Positions 9,097 through 21,040 of a DNA stretch of 31,801 bases are shown here, piece after piece. Source of the stretch: Calcarisporiella thermophila CBS 279.70 (Eukaryota; Calcarisporiellomycota); assembly GCF_041956535.1 (NCBI RefSeq), contig NW_027192203.1, positions 451,139 through 482,939 on the forward strand, given 5' to 3'. The notes beneath the pieces are model-generated. The model was not told the origin of the DNA and did no database searches. It saw nothing but the letters and a program-made list of their open reading frames with translations. A program made the translations under genes and the position numbers. The stretch's first letter is position 1; every line of letters starts with the position of its first letter.

Positions 9097-12000
9097 ATGT
9101 CATCTTCGATGTCACACTGTGATGTTACTAGTAGAGAGCTTACTATATCTTCCTCTTCCCCTGATGACATACAAAGCATGTTAGGAAAATTCCAAACGCT
9201 CACCCGGCGGCTTGAGAATACTAAAGTATATCAAATTCAACAAATGATATTCAAATGAAACTCTGTATTGAATAAGTACTAATGAATATTTTCTTTATTA
9301 TTGGGGGCTAAATATAGGCTAATATCTTTGGAGCAGTGAATAGGTAAGTTAGGTCTTGATAATGATATATCGCGTCAAATTCTTTTCTAACGCGTCAAGC
9401 GATCGCTCAGTTTCTACAAGGAGTATTTAAATACGTATCAGTTTTGCACCGATTTCCAAGATGAAATGTCTTCGCTAAATGATGATATCAATAGCCTGTT
9501 GGAAGAATCTACAGAAGCCGCAAATGTGTGTAATTCGTTAACCATTTTTGTATTTTACGAGTGGTTCAGTGATTCATTTGTATTTATAATAGACGTATAA
9601 GTTAGCAGAGCTGGGCGTGGAATCAGAACGGGATTATCAACTATTATTAAAGCAACTTGTGGATTGCCAGAACGATGCTATTGCATTGCTAATTATTTCT
9701 AAGGCACTCATATTTTACTGACATTCATTTTACTCATTTTCATGTATAATTACTCTATTAATCGGATAGCTTCATATGCATCTGCAAGAATTCGACAAAC
9801 ACTTGGAAGTAACTGATTTCTTGTCCGCTGGTAATTCAATACATGATATGGTGAGTATACGCTATTGAGGTATCAATAAAGATAAGTGAAGTTAACCATT
9901 TTTGTGTTTTATAGAGCTTTATGCTCGAGAGACTTTCACTTGCGAAAGGCACCAGCAGTTATGACCCCAGCATATATCTATTGTTAAAAGAAGATTACAT
10001 CAAAAAGAAGTCCGCACTCAAACACCGCCTCGACGAACTCTTTTCTGCCGCCATCTCTTTTGAAAAAAAAAATAACATGACCGAAATGACCGTTTATAAC
10101 CGAATTCTAAGTAACTGAAGTGCATTCTCAGTTTTCGTTGTATTTTTTAAGTAATCTGAATCCATATCCATTTGCACAATCCTTAGCCACCTCTGTTCGC
10201 AACTATTACGACAACCCAGTTAGCCTAGAGATACTCTTTATTGCACTTCAGAAGCTAAACTACCTCACGGACAAGCTCAAGTGGCTATCTTCTCAGCTTG
10301 CAGAACACTTTGTCACTCCAATTGTGTGTAATCCGACCCGAGAGCTCTCAGTAATGCGATCCAAGTTGCATGGTGTCCAACTACGATACGGCACAGCGGC
10401 TTTGACCAAGGAGACTAAGGATACGAAGCGAGATCCAGAGTTGGTTTTTGAAAAATTAATAGAAGTGGCAGAATTTGTGCGCTTCAATGCATTTAAAGAC
10501 ATTGAACTAGCTGATTATATGCAAGAGGTTGAAGAGGAGCAGGTGCCAGTTTGGAAATTGTTCGGACTAGTTTGGTGGGAAGGAACATGGAAGATTATAC
10601 GAAAAGAATGCTTGGAGATGAGCATACCAAGTGACTATAAACTCCTATCGTATTATGAAAAGGTAGCAGAATCGGGACTCAAGTTTGAGCAAAGATTAAG
10701 AACATGTGGTAAGTTTTTCTTGATTGACTGGTATCAAGCTCTGGAGAATCATTACTCTGGATTCACCTTTTTAGGCTTTTTACCTGAGGACAGAGAAGAT
10801 ATTACCAATTTCTTCCGAAATATTGAACAAGAATTTGCACGCAAGAAACGTACAAACATTCTCTCCACTGCTCGCGATATTTTGATGAATATGGATCAGA
10901 ATACGACAGAAGTGACTCACGCAACGGAGAGAGGTTAGTTACATTAGCGTCCAATAAGTAGATGATAAGAATAAGTTTATTCCAAATATCCATTAGGATG
11001 CTTATCAATATTAGGCGAAACTAAAGAGCAGCCTGATTCAGTGGGCAAACAGAGTAAACAGGGCAAAGAAGGGCTGGAGGCAGAAGAGGCCAGTTTTAGA
11101 CTTCCAACATGCCATGTGAGTGTACAGGTGCAAACCCTGGTAGAGATCGTGTACCAAACACTCCAAGAAGCGGAGAATACAGACTCTAAAGGGTAAATCT
11201 CTAGTTACTATTTCAAATTTCTATTTTACCCTATAATCACCAGCTATTTTAATATCTATTAAGGAACATTGAACTGTTCTATTGCGCTCGGGATCTCTTT
11301 GACCTCTATCGCGCCATTATACCTGTCTATTACGCTCGTGCTATAGAAGCATCACCTGCGCGTACTGCTATATTCCATAATGACTGCCTCTACATTTGCC
11401 ATCACCTCGCCATACTCGGTTTTCAATTCCGCAAAACACTCCAATCCGTTTCCGACCTTTCCGCGCCACTCGATCAGACTGGCACTTTCGTGGATATGAT
11501 ACCTGGGTTCCGGCGGTTGAGCGAGACCATATTTTTGCATCAGATGCGGCGACAAAGAGACATGATTAAGACCAATCTATTAAAAACTGAAGGATTCGGT
11601 GGAATGGAGAGAGACGATCGGTTTGAGGCCGTCGAAAAGGGGGTGAAAGAGTGCTTGTTTCAACTGGGAGACTTGTCGAAGATTTGGTTGCCCATATTAC
11701 CATCGGAGGTGTATTTAAAAGCAATGGGGATTTTATTGAATACGCTACTCGACGAGATCATACAAAACATATTAAGTTTAGAGGTCATAGCTTTAGAGGC
11801 CCGTCATCAATTGCGGTACATTATCACGGTGATTGGGAAGGCTAACGAATGGTTTGTTGCAAAAAGCGAAGGGGGAGCTAGGCAAGTTGAGAAGGTATGT
11901 TAATGCCATGCAACCATATTAATGGGATCCCGTCATTGATTGTTGTTTTTGTTTGTAGATGCCTGTCCCAAAATATGTAGCATCCTGGGAGAAATATTGG

Positions 12001-12162
12001 CTCCTAGTAACTCTATTTGAAGCAGATCCCAAGGACATTGCAACTATTCTACTTGATGGCAAGCTTTCCCCCGCCTTTTCACAGGCTGAAGTTAAACGAC
12101 TTGTGCAACTTTTCTGTGACGAAAGGGATAGAGATTTAATGTTGAAAAAGTTTGGAAGGTAA
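9097..12162 (+). CDS. ZW10: ZW10/Dsl1-type tethering complex subunit
   Basis: Nine exons: 9097-9225, 9400-9525, 9593-9703, 9770-9850, 9915-10110, 10187-10933, 10997-11192, 11264-11894 and 11959-12162. The total is 2421 nt, 806 aa; animal ZW10 is about 780 aa. ZW10 belongs to the CATCHR tether family. In the NRZ/Dsl1 complex it captures COPI vesicles at the ER, and in animals it also forms the kinetochore RZZ complex. Diagnostic stretches are LTRRLE at the N-terminus, ARKKRTNILSTARDI before the linker, SFRLPTC, FVDMIPGFRRLSETIF, PSEVYLKAMGILLNTLLDEI and a C-terminal FSQAEVKRLVQLFC. The N-terminal half is helical and coiled-coil-rich. Intron 3 (9704-9769) starts with GC, not GT; this join gives the best alignment. 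Intron 1 (174 nt) is the longest and its acceptor (9399) was chosen for its TTCTAAC branch site and phase. In fungi the ER role is the expected one. Confidence 0.92.
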
Positions 12163-13120
12163 TCTCCTTCTAAGCTTTCTAATTATATCTCTGTAACCAT
12201 TTTTCCCGTCTTGTTATATCTATCCAATTTCCTGTTTCCTTAGACAATAGTTTAACACGCCCAGATGGAGGTACAAATTTGGCTTGTTGCTTTAGTGGCA
12301 ATTTCATATCAATTCCTTGATCCCATTCCTATCTCTTGAGTGCAAGCAAACTCTAATCTCTTGATTATGGCATCTTGATTGAGCGGTGGCAAGGAATGGA
12401 AAAGTGGATGATAAATGGGCCTTTCAAAGGAGGATAATTTACGAAGCCCTTTTTGGTATTGAGAAAAATGACCGATAGTCTATTGGTTTAGCTTTTGCAC
12501 CTCTTGATTATACTCATTGTGCGGATATTTAAGCAACGCTAAGCCGCACATGGTCGATGAAATGACACGCTCGGATAGGATTAAAAGCCCCGTTTTTTCT
12601 CCATAGCCTTTTTTCGTACTAGGACAAGACAATTAACCAAAAGGTACCACTTTGTTGAACATTACAATCTTTTATTCTTTTCCTAAAGTCACCTCTATTC
12701 CCTCTTCCTCTTCCCTTCTTTTCTCTCCTCTCTGGTCCCAAAAACCCTTGGTTAGTTCTCAAATTGAGCCGCCCCTTCCTCTCATTCTCATATTATCAGA
12801 CATCATCACCCGCCTTATCTTTGAGTGTGCTTGGAGTGTTGTCTTAGATTCATCTGTTTAACATACCATCGGTGTTTCACGGAATTTTCTATTCCACCGT
12901 TAATATTCGCTTCAATAGCTTTCACCCTATACCCGCACAACAAGATATACTAGAGTGAACAATTGGATGAGAATTGCCTTGCAGTTTCTTCAATAGATCT
13001 CTCCCCGCCTCCGTTCCTTCACCATCATTCCCAGGAGGCTTGACATCGCCTATTCACTAACGCCCATTCTCCACCCTGCCATCTTTTCTCCTGGTTATTT
13101 CCAATCCCAATAAACTCAAC
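12163..13120. other. Intergenic gap between ZW10 and the NIPA-like gene
   Basis: Contains the ZW10 3' end and the promoter of the next gene. From about 12650 the + strand is pyrimidine-rich, as in many fungal promoters. An open frame at 12652-12861 is within this CT-rich tract and is not believed. No RNA gene was recognised. Confidence 0.5.
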
Positions 13121-15304
13121 ATGTCTTCAGCAAACACAGTTCTCGACGTTATTATTGGGGTAAGCGTCTCGCTCATCGCGTCAGTGATGAATGCATTGGG
13201 CCTCAATTTGCTCAAGCTCGATCACGTACGCAACCAACAGCGATCCGAACATTTGCAACGACATGAATGTGGCCGGCCGCTATGGCATATTGGACTGTAT
13301 CTCTATGCTGCGAGTCAGATTATCGGGAGCACGGTTGCATTAAGTAGGTTTTTACAGAAGAACAAAAATGAGGAGTATTTTAACGGTTTCATTTGCTCTC
13401 TAGATTTTTTACGTGCACAGTGGGTTGCTCCTCTCGGCTCAGCCTCGCTTATATTCAATTTCATCTTTGCGAGGATGCTTGTCGGCACACGTATCACTCG
13501 TCAAGACGTGATCGGTACATGTGTGGTGATCGCAAGCGTAATTGTTATTGTGGTTGTGAGCGGAATGGGCGGAGATCCGCAAGGTGAATACTGCTTTGTG
13601 TCTTTTAGTATTTTCAATTTTCATTTTAATTTATCTTATCATTTTCTATTACTTCATCCCACTTAGATGAAGACATTAGTCTTGAAAACCTCAAGATACT
13701 CTTCATTCGACGCGAATTTATCATCTACTTCTCGGTTCTCAATTTCCTCACGCTCATTGCTCTCTGTTTCTCCATTTATTCGTCGTGGCTGCTCAATAAT
13801 GAAAAGCAACGAATACGCGTGGCCCTTTTCAGATCAATGAGCTTGAAGCGTATGAAGAAAATCGTTGGAATGTGCATGGCCGGGGTTGGTGGTTTGATTG
13901 CTAGTCAGACGCTGTTATTGGCAAAGAGCGGGTAAATTTTGCATTTTTTGATACAGTCTTTGAATCTTGTGGTTCGTCCTTGCTCACCTCGAGTTGATAA
14001 TTTCCAGCGTAAAGCTCTTTGTTAAAACGACCCAGGGGTCAAATCAGTTCACGAACGCGTTGAGTTGGTTCATATTCGGTGCTCTAATTGTAACAGCAGT
14101 CCTTCAGGTAGATTCATATTTTAAACAGACGCACGCTAACATTTCATTGCATGCACTTACCGGCTACCTTTAGATCTATTGTCTGAACACTGCGCTCAAG
14201 CTATATGACTCCGTCGCCATTGTCCCGATGTTTTTTGGATCATACACAGTAATGGGCATGATAAACTCGATGATATACCTGGACCAGCTGTCTAAAACTC
14301 CTGGATGGATCATTGCGCTTGTGATGCTGGGCATTGGAGTGCTGATCTATGGAGTCTATCTGTTAAGTGCAACCAAGCCCGAGGTGTCGGATCCCAGCGA
14401 ACTGGACTCTCATGGGGAGATTGAGCTAGAGCCAAACAAAGAGCAAGTGATGCGTGAATTCGAGGATGATACCACAAGTGTTGGCGGCTCTAGTTTTGCA
14501 GCCAGTAGTAGTGCAGCGGAAACATATCGAGCTGCAGGCAGCGATGTGGACATTTTGGTGGATTCGTATGGGCGACGAAAATCTTCAAAACGGAAATTTC
14601 CGCTGTTCAAAAATAAAAAGCGACTGTTTGGGGGACGACCAAGGGCTTCCTCGTGGGACTCCAAGAACCATGAGCGGTTGCGGGGTGGATCGATAAGCTC
14701 AGAGGCGTCTGCATCCATTGTAAATAGAGACGATGGGGCCACAAGCATGGGCAGGGAGGTGACCACGGCCGATCATAATTCCGTTGAGGTCGATGCCATT
14801 GTTGCGACATGTACGTCCACACGAAGTAGCATTGATGTGGGACAAATTCATAAACGGATCTGGAATTCCCCCATTTCACCCTCCGACCCACACACCTCCT
14901 CCATACCTCCTCTACCTCCCCCCTCTAAATATCCTTCCGTTGCCACCACCTCCTCTGCTTTCTCTATTGCCACCACTTCCGAGTTACCAACTCCTTTCGC
15001 TTCCTCATTATCTAGCGCACAGAGCCAGCCCGCATTGCCCGCGATGAACACCAGCTCGCTGGACCCACACCGATTATCACTCGACGTGGCTGCAACCTAT
15101 TTCGCCAGAGACGAGACTAGTGACGGGAGCCGCAAACGACCGCTGTCATTTCCTGCCAGTTTGAACGGGACATCCTCCAATGAGTTGCATACAAAGCCGT
15201 CGCTAGACGCCGTGTCAGCCCAGCCCCACGCGGCGTCAATCCATCCGAATGGGATTGGGCTAGGATTGCTTCTGCAACCCATCAAGGAAAGTGAAAGTAG
15301 ATAA
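13121..15304 (+). CDS. NIPA-type magnesium transporter (DUF803 family) with long Ser-rich tail
   Basis: Five exons: 13121-13343, 13404-13583, 13667-13931, 14008-14107 and 14174-15304. The total is 1899 nt, 632 aa. The core (about residues 1-323) has multiple membrane segments and the family signatures IGVSVSLIASVMNALGLNL, QIIGSTVAL/NFLRAQWVAPLGS, LIFNFIFARML, ASQTLLLAKSGVKL and a last NSMIYLDQL plus TM. NIPA proteins move Mg2+ across plasma or endosomal membranes. The tail (about 323-632) is rich in Ser, Pro and charged residues, predicted disordered, with a basic KRKFPLFKNKKR patch and a Pro/Ser low-complexity tract (about 14880-15010). Such tails are common in fungal members and absent from the short animal ones. 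Intron 1 is 60 nt, a multiple of three without a stop, so its retention would keep the frame. Substrate is inferred from family only. Confidence 0.88.
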
Positions 15305-15799
15305 AGTAGATATGTTAGTATTCAGTGGCTCTTTTTATTATTAGTATCTTGGCATGTATTTTATATATATTTTTGTGGATGTTTTTCTTTCTCCTCACTA
15401 CTATATTCTTTGATTTTTCCTCCCCTTTATCTTACTATGGCTATTTTACCGATTTCCCTCGCTATTATATGCTCTCTTTATCTTGTTCAGCACAGTATTA
15501 GGGGTGGGAAAGGCTCACTTCGTTACTTGCAAGGATCTATATATTTTTTCTAATTTTGTCGAGGTTTTTATTCGACTCGTTTATCTCTATCGCTGTTGTA
15601 ATTGAAAATCTTTTTTTTTATAACCCATCCAAATTATATTATATAAAAACGAGATTAATATCGAATCGTCAGGCAAATAAGACAGAAGCTATTAAAAAAA
15701 TAACAAGAAAAACCTGTAAAACCAATCTAGATTCAATCGACATGTGACGCACCCATTAGGGTGCAGGAGGAGATGCGGTCCTCCCGTGCCCGTTGACTT
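15305..15799. other. Convergent gap with 3' ends of NIPA-like and acetate transporter genes
   Basis: AT-rich 3' UTR-like sequence with T-runs. The short frame at 15556-15747 is not supported. No RNA gene or repeat was seen. Confidence 0.5.
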
Positions 15800-16639
15800 T
15801 TATCGGCGGAATGGAAACATTGGCAGGGTAAAAGTAGAAGTTTGCGGCGTTAACAAGTGACCCAACGCAGTATACCAAGCAATACAAGCGGTTACAATCC
15901 CGCAACTTCCCCCCGCGACCTTGAGCCTAGAGCTCTCCTGAAAGTCCGCGGCAGTCAGTAGAATGAAGGTTAAAAATAGGCATGAAAACAGTACGACGAG
16001 GCAGCCGTTGGATCGATGAGCCGCAATAAGCATTATTCCTGTGAAGATGGTCCAACCTGAACGAGATCCAGGAGGATAATATTGTGGGGGGGAGGATGGA
16101 GAGAAATTTAGTTCACGCTAGGGAGATAAAATATTCATTTACGGCCATAGTTTTATTTGACCTTACCCAGAAGAAAAATGGCCACTGCATGCGAGAGTTC
16201 AGACTTGGTGACATTGGCGTATGCTGCTAGAACACCTGTCCCTGGGATCTGAATCACGGCGTACGAAAGCCTTTACAAGAACGATTTAATGAGCTTTTTC
16301 AGCCGTAGTCGTAATAGAATATAGTATGAAAAATTCTGCTGAAACATACCAAAATGCACCGTAGGAGATAAATGCAGTACATCCAAATGTGTTTCCGACC
16401 ACGAAATCCATTATCCCAGCTAACATCTGGGCAAGCCCGCCATAGAAAACCGCTAACCCGACGACGATATTCGGTGGAGTAGTCGCTTGGATCCCGACGG
16501 CGGCATTATATAGAGATAGGACAAATGTTGTCAGTGCAAATCCGCAAAGTCCAAGGGGAGCGGGGTCTGCAAAGGCGCGTGGAGCTGGTGCAGGTGGTAG
16601 CTCAATGTATCGATCTTTGAGTTCATAATTTTCCGCCAT
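15800..16639 (-). CDS. GPR1/FUN34/YaaH (AceTr) family acetate transporter
   Basis: Three exons on the minus strand: 16639-16350, 16270-16167 and 16056-15800. The total is 651 nt, 216 aa. The family carries acetate (also succinate or ammonium in some claims) across the plasma membrane and has six membrane helices. Visible signatures are [19 protein letters not shown], which matches the family N-P-[AV]-P motif except that Asp replaces the usual Asn, then [32 protein letters not shown] and [12 protein letters not shown]. All six helices can be placed. The cytosolic N-terminus is short (about 25 aa) compared with yeast Ady2/Ato proteins. Acetate kinase is encoded on the same strand about 2 kb upstream, beyond SKP1, so an acetate-use link is plausible. 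Specificity cannot be read from sequence alone. Confidence 0.9.
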
Positions 16640-16983
16640 TTCGAAGCAGTGGAACGGCCTTAGAGATATTTTCTGTATAAAGGAGAGGGGGATATATTGA
16701 TGTAAGAAAGCAAGGAATGAAAATTAGAGTAATGAAAATAGTAAAAGAGAGGAACGATTTGATGTAGCGCGATAATTACAACAAAAAAAAGTGAATAGAA
16801 ACTGTGAGCAAAACAAAAAAAAAACGGGTCAATTTCACTTGACCATAATTAAGCTCTGTTTGCTCCACCATTAATTAGTACTTGAAATGGCAGGAATTTA
16901 ATACACTTGGTAAAGATTCGAGATAGGCCGATGAAATGAATTGGAAGCGATTCGCTTTTGTTGCGTCACGGTGTGATATTTGT

Positions 16984-17288
16984 CTAGCTATTCAACGGTG
17001 GTATAGTACCGTCTAAGCAATCACTGTGCATATTTTTTTTTTCTATTATTATTCTTACAAGGAGTAACGACAGTATTGCGAATAGTATACTATGTGCGAT
17101 GCTGCGTACATCCTGAAGGAATCTGTACACCTTAATATTTTCATTTTCCGGCCAGGGCGATGTCTCTTGACCAAGCCTGAAAAAAATAATCAATATGCTA
17201 GTCCTTGTTAAACTTTGATCAAATTCGCAGAAGTACAGATGAAAGGAGAGTTAAGGAAAAGCTACCCCGCCCCCTACAAGCTTTTCAT
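16984..17288 (-). CDS. Possible small one-TM protein, two exons
   Basis: Tentative. An 11-nt first exon (17288-17278, ATG AAA AGC TT) would join through a GTAGGG...TTTTTTTCAG intron, in phase, to 17176-16984. The product is about 68 aa. It has a polar N-terminal half (GQETSPWPENENIKVYRF) and one strong hydrophobic helix (SILFAILSLLLVRIII), then a Lys/Asp-bearing end. The C-terminus is unsure because a further donor-like GTAAGA lies after the helix. I do not recognise the protein. The good polypyrimidine tract and in-phase join raise it above chance, but a frame this short can be random. It sits in the gap between the acetate transporter and SKP1. Confidence 0.25.
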
Positions 17289-17445
17289 TCACAGCACGAC
17301 CTTTTACATCCCAACAGAAACGGAGAAAGTATAAAAAAAGAAGAAAAACGAAAACTGAGGGTAATATAAAAAGGGAAAACAACCAATATATTCGAATGAA
17401 AACTAAGTTTATGGTACCTCGCGCAAAAGGAGGTAGAAAGGTGAT

Positions 17446-18183
17446 TTACCGGTCCTCCGCCCATTCTGGTGGATTAGAATACAAGAATCTTTGTTATCTC
17501 CACTTCCGTCGCTATGCCAAGAGAATAATAGGGTTTACCGTTTTCTTTGCGAATCTGCTCTTCCTCTTCCGGCGTAAAATCATTCACAATATTGAAAGTC
17601 TTGCGAATCTCCTCAGCTGTTTTCCCCTTAATCATGTTAGCCACAGTTTTGCAAGTGAGATCAAGCAAAGGTTTAATATCCAAGTAGTTTGCTGCCTGTT
17701 GGTCATTATTTAGATTTTGGGTTAAAATCCAAATTACCTTTGAAATATATGCATGGAATTTACCAAAATCAGTTCAAATAATGTGCCTTGATCAACATTG
17801 CAAAAATTTCTATCCCATTCATCAATATCATCCGATGATTTAGCTTTGCTGTCATCTTCATGGGGGGGATCGTTTCGATGATGTGTGTTGTACTCGATCA
17901 CCTTTTCCAAAATAGGGGCGCTGACATTTGGGAGCGGAATTGCTGTGAAAAGAAAGATCATGCAAGTGGTAAGTGTAAAATTAGAGCGTGGCCAATGGAT
18001 GACATTCGAATTAGTGTAAGCAAGGATCAAAATAATTTTCTTACCAGTCTCAGATTCACCAATGTCTTCAAGCATGTTCTTGAGTAGAATAGATTTTTCC
18101 GCAATCTCGCGATCTACAGTAAACTCTGTTCCTTCCTGCGATTTAAGGATAACTTTTTTGTTGTCACTGATTTGATCGGTCAT
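17446..18183 (-). CDS. SKP1: SKP1, SCF ubiquitin ligase adaptor
   Basis: Four exons on the minus strand: 18183-18045, 17942-17764, 17695-17539 and 17465-17446. The total is 495 nt, 164 aa; human SKP1 has 163 aa. SKP1 bridges cullin-1 to F-box proteins in SCF E3 ligases, and in fungi also serves the CBF3/RAVE-type complexes. The POZ-fold N-terminus shows [19 protein letters not shown] and the [20 protein letters not shown] helix. An acidic loop follows, with [10 protein letters not shown] and the conserved [20 protein letters not shown] core. The F-box-binding C-terminus reads [25 protein letters not shown] and, from a 20-nt last exon, EWAEDR in place of the usual EWCEEK-like end. That tiny exon is placed by the conserved NEW motif and phase. 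Length and motifs are normal, so the protein should be functional. Confidence 0.95.
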
Positions 18184-18496
18184 CTTTAAGTTCGATCAGA
18201 GATGTTACGATTTAAGAGAGAGGTGAGGCTAGTCTGAATAGAAAAAAGAAAAATTGGGAATTTTTAAATTTTAAATTTCTCTGTGTTGTGACGAGCGTTT
18301 TGAAACAATAGCCTAGAGCCTAGTATTAGAAACCCGCGCTTGCACAGCAATACTATTGAAATGCATATGGCCCCGATGAACTTGTTTTGAAAATGGTGTA
18401 CTCTAGCACACGCGTTTATTGACCATGTAACTGCCAACCTGAGGAAGTGCCATAGAGAATAGGGAACTATGGGAAATACTCTCTTGGCCCGATTTC

Positions 18497-19705
18497 CTAT
18501 TTTGCTCTGAGTAGGCGTGCGACTTGAAGCGCCATTTCCTTTTCTTCGTCGGTTGCCACAACCATGACGCGGACCGTCGCTCCCTCGTCGCTCACGTCGA
18601 CCACCGTCCCTCCGCCCCCTTCCCTTAATACCTCCGCCGCCCGGGCATTGGCTTCGCTGTTGAGCTTCACCCCTAGCCACTTCAGCTTGCTGCAAACTGC
18701 CTCGCGCAGCTCTGCGGAATTTTCCCCGGCTCCTCCGGTGAACACCACCGCATCCGCCCCCTCAAGCTCGACAAAATACGCCCCAACATAGTGCTGCACC
18801 CTTTGCACAAATACATCGAACCCGAGTTTCGCGTCGCTGTCCCCTTGTTGCACTCTTTTCACAATCTCCCTGAAGTCCGCGGTGCCCGCAATTGCTTTCA
18901 GCCCGCACTCTTTATTGAGAACGTATTCAGCATGCGAGAGGGTGTGATGCAAGCGGTCTACCTCGGTAGATTTATCTGGCAGCGGGACGAAGTGGAACAC
19001 AGCGCCTGGATCAATGTCGCCTGAACGCGTCCCCCCTGGAAGACCCGATACAGGCGTGAGCCCCATGGATGTGTCGCAGCTTCTCCCACCACTGATGGCG
19101 CATGCACTCGACCCACTGCCTAAATGCAGCGCGATGATTCGCAGCTCTTCCTCCTTTCGCTCAAGTTCTTGGGCCACACGCCTGGATACGAATGCGTAAG
19201 AGATACCATGGAAGCCGTATTTTCGAATCCCTTGGTCGCGGTACTTGCGAGGAATGGAGTAGCTATATACGCGTGGCTCCATCGTACTATGGAAAGCGAC
19301 ATCAAATACTGCGTAGTGTGTGGCGCCAGCGAATTTTTCCATGCAGGCACGGCATACGGCCACTCCTGACCCGTTGTGCAATGGCGCCAGATTCGTCAAG
19401 GAGTCGATCCGGCTGAGAGTGTCTTCATCGAGTTTCGTGGGGTTCCAGAATTGACCTCCTCCGTGAACTATGCGATGAATAATAACCTCTACCTTATGTT
19501 CTGACTCTAACGCCTGCATTACGATGGCTACTGCGGCGCCATGGTCCGGTGCATTGACATTTTTCTCCTCATGGTTGAATTTGAGCTTGGCATTAGACCC
19601 GATGCTGGTCACATTTCCCTGAACAAGGGCTCGCGAAAAATCAGAGCTATCATAAACCTTGAACTTAAGGCTTGAAGAGCCAGCGTTTAATGTTAGAAAC
19701 TTCAT
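18497..19705 (-). CDS. ackA: Acetate kinase
   Basis: A single exon of 402 aa, usual length for the family. It converts acetate plus ATP to acetyl phosphate plus ADP and the reverse. In fungi that have it, acetyl phosphate usually comes from phosphoketolase (Xfp), and the enzyme is cytosolic. ASKHA-fold motifs are clear: LNAGSSSLKFKVYD (N7, S10-S12), HRIVHGGG (R78, matching R91 of the Methanosarcina enzyme), PLHN (H110), FDVAFH (D135, matching D148), YGFHGIS (H166, matching H180), ALHLGSGSS (H194), GGTRSGDIDP (R227, matching R241), VFTGGAGENS and TDEE (E387, matching E384). Unlike usual enzymes it has Val for Thr in the FDTAFH motif and Tyr170 where His of GFHG-TSH is common. It is intronless, in contrast to most neighbours, and relatively GC-rich toward its 3' end. 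Ascomycetes generally use acetyl-CoA synthetase alone. Confidence 0.95.
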   Translation of the reverse strand: MKFLTLNAGSSSLKFKVYDSSDFSRALVQGNVTSIGSNAKLKFNHEEKNVNAPDHGAAVAIVMQALESEHKVEVIIHRIVHGGGQFWNPTKLDEDTLSRIDSLTNLAPLHNGSGVAVCRACMEKFAGATHYAVFDVAFHSTMEPRVYSYSIPRKYRDQGIRKYGFHGISYAFVSRRVAQELERKEEELRIIALHLGSGSSACAISGGRSCDTSMGLTPVSGLPGGTRSGDIDPGAVFHFVPLPDKSTEVDRLHHTLSHAEYVLNKECGLKAIAGTADFREIVKRVQQGDSDAKLGFDVFVQRVQHYVGAYFVELEGADAVVFTGGAGENSAELREAVCSKLKWLGVKLNSEANARAAEVLREGGGGTVVDVSDEGATVRVMVVATDEEKEMALQVARLLRAK

Positions 19706-20164
19706 TATCTCTTCCAGAGTAACTGCGACTTTTCTTCTTTTAAATTTAAACAGTAAAGAACTAGTATTTCAACCTCGAGGAAGTGGTGGCAAACCTATTT
19801 GCCTATTTGCCTATTGCCTAATAATGAGATTGGCGTGTGAAAACGTGAATTATAAAGGCCTTATTTATTATCAAAGAATTGAAAGAAAAAAGAAAATTCA
19901 TAGGAGTAAAAGAAAATTATATAGAGAAAAAAAAAGAGACGTTTACCATACCCATCAAAAAGCATCGCTTAATATTTTAGGAAATGTGAAAAGTTAAAAA
20001 AAAAAGGAATGAAGAAAAGAAAGAGCAAGAAAAAAAAGACAAATTACACTAAATGATGGACTAAAAAAGAGAATAAACGAATATACTCTTTTCTATTCTT
20101 CAATGCTAAACAAAGGAAAAACAACAGATAGAAAAAAAATTCATTAAATGGTGAATTATAACTT
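19706..20164. other. Gap between RAC1 3' end and acetate kinase 5' end
   Basis: Both genes are on the minus strand, so this holds the acetate kinase promoter (left side) and the RAC1 3' UTR. The + strand is purine-rich with A-runs. A Lys/Arg-rich 112-codon frame (19659-19997) reflects this composition and is not called. Confidence 0.5.

Positions 20165-21040
<876 letters not shown>

Noticed and set aside
12652-12861. 69-codon frame upstream of the NIPA-like gene
   Set aside because: It lies in a CT-rich promoter tract that yields Ser/Pro/Leu codons by composition.
14784-15047. Pro-rich 87-codon frame
   Set aside because: It is an alternative frame of the low-complexity tail of the NIPA-like gene.
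17396-17713. Plus-strand 105-codon frame
   Set aside because: It is antisense to the well-supported last exons of SKP1.
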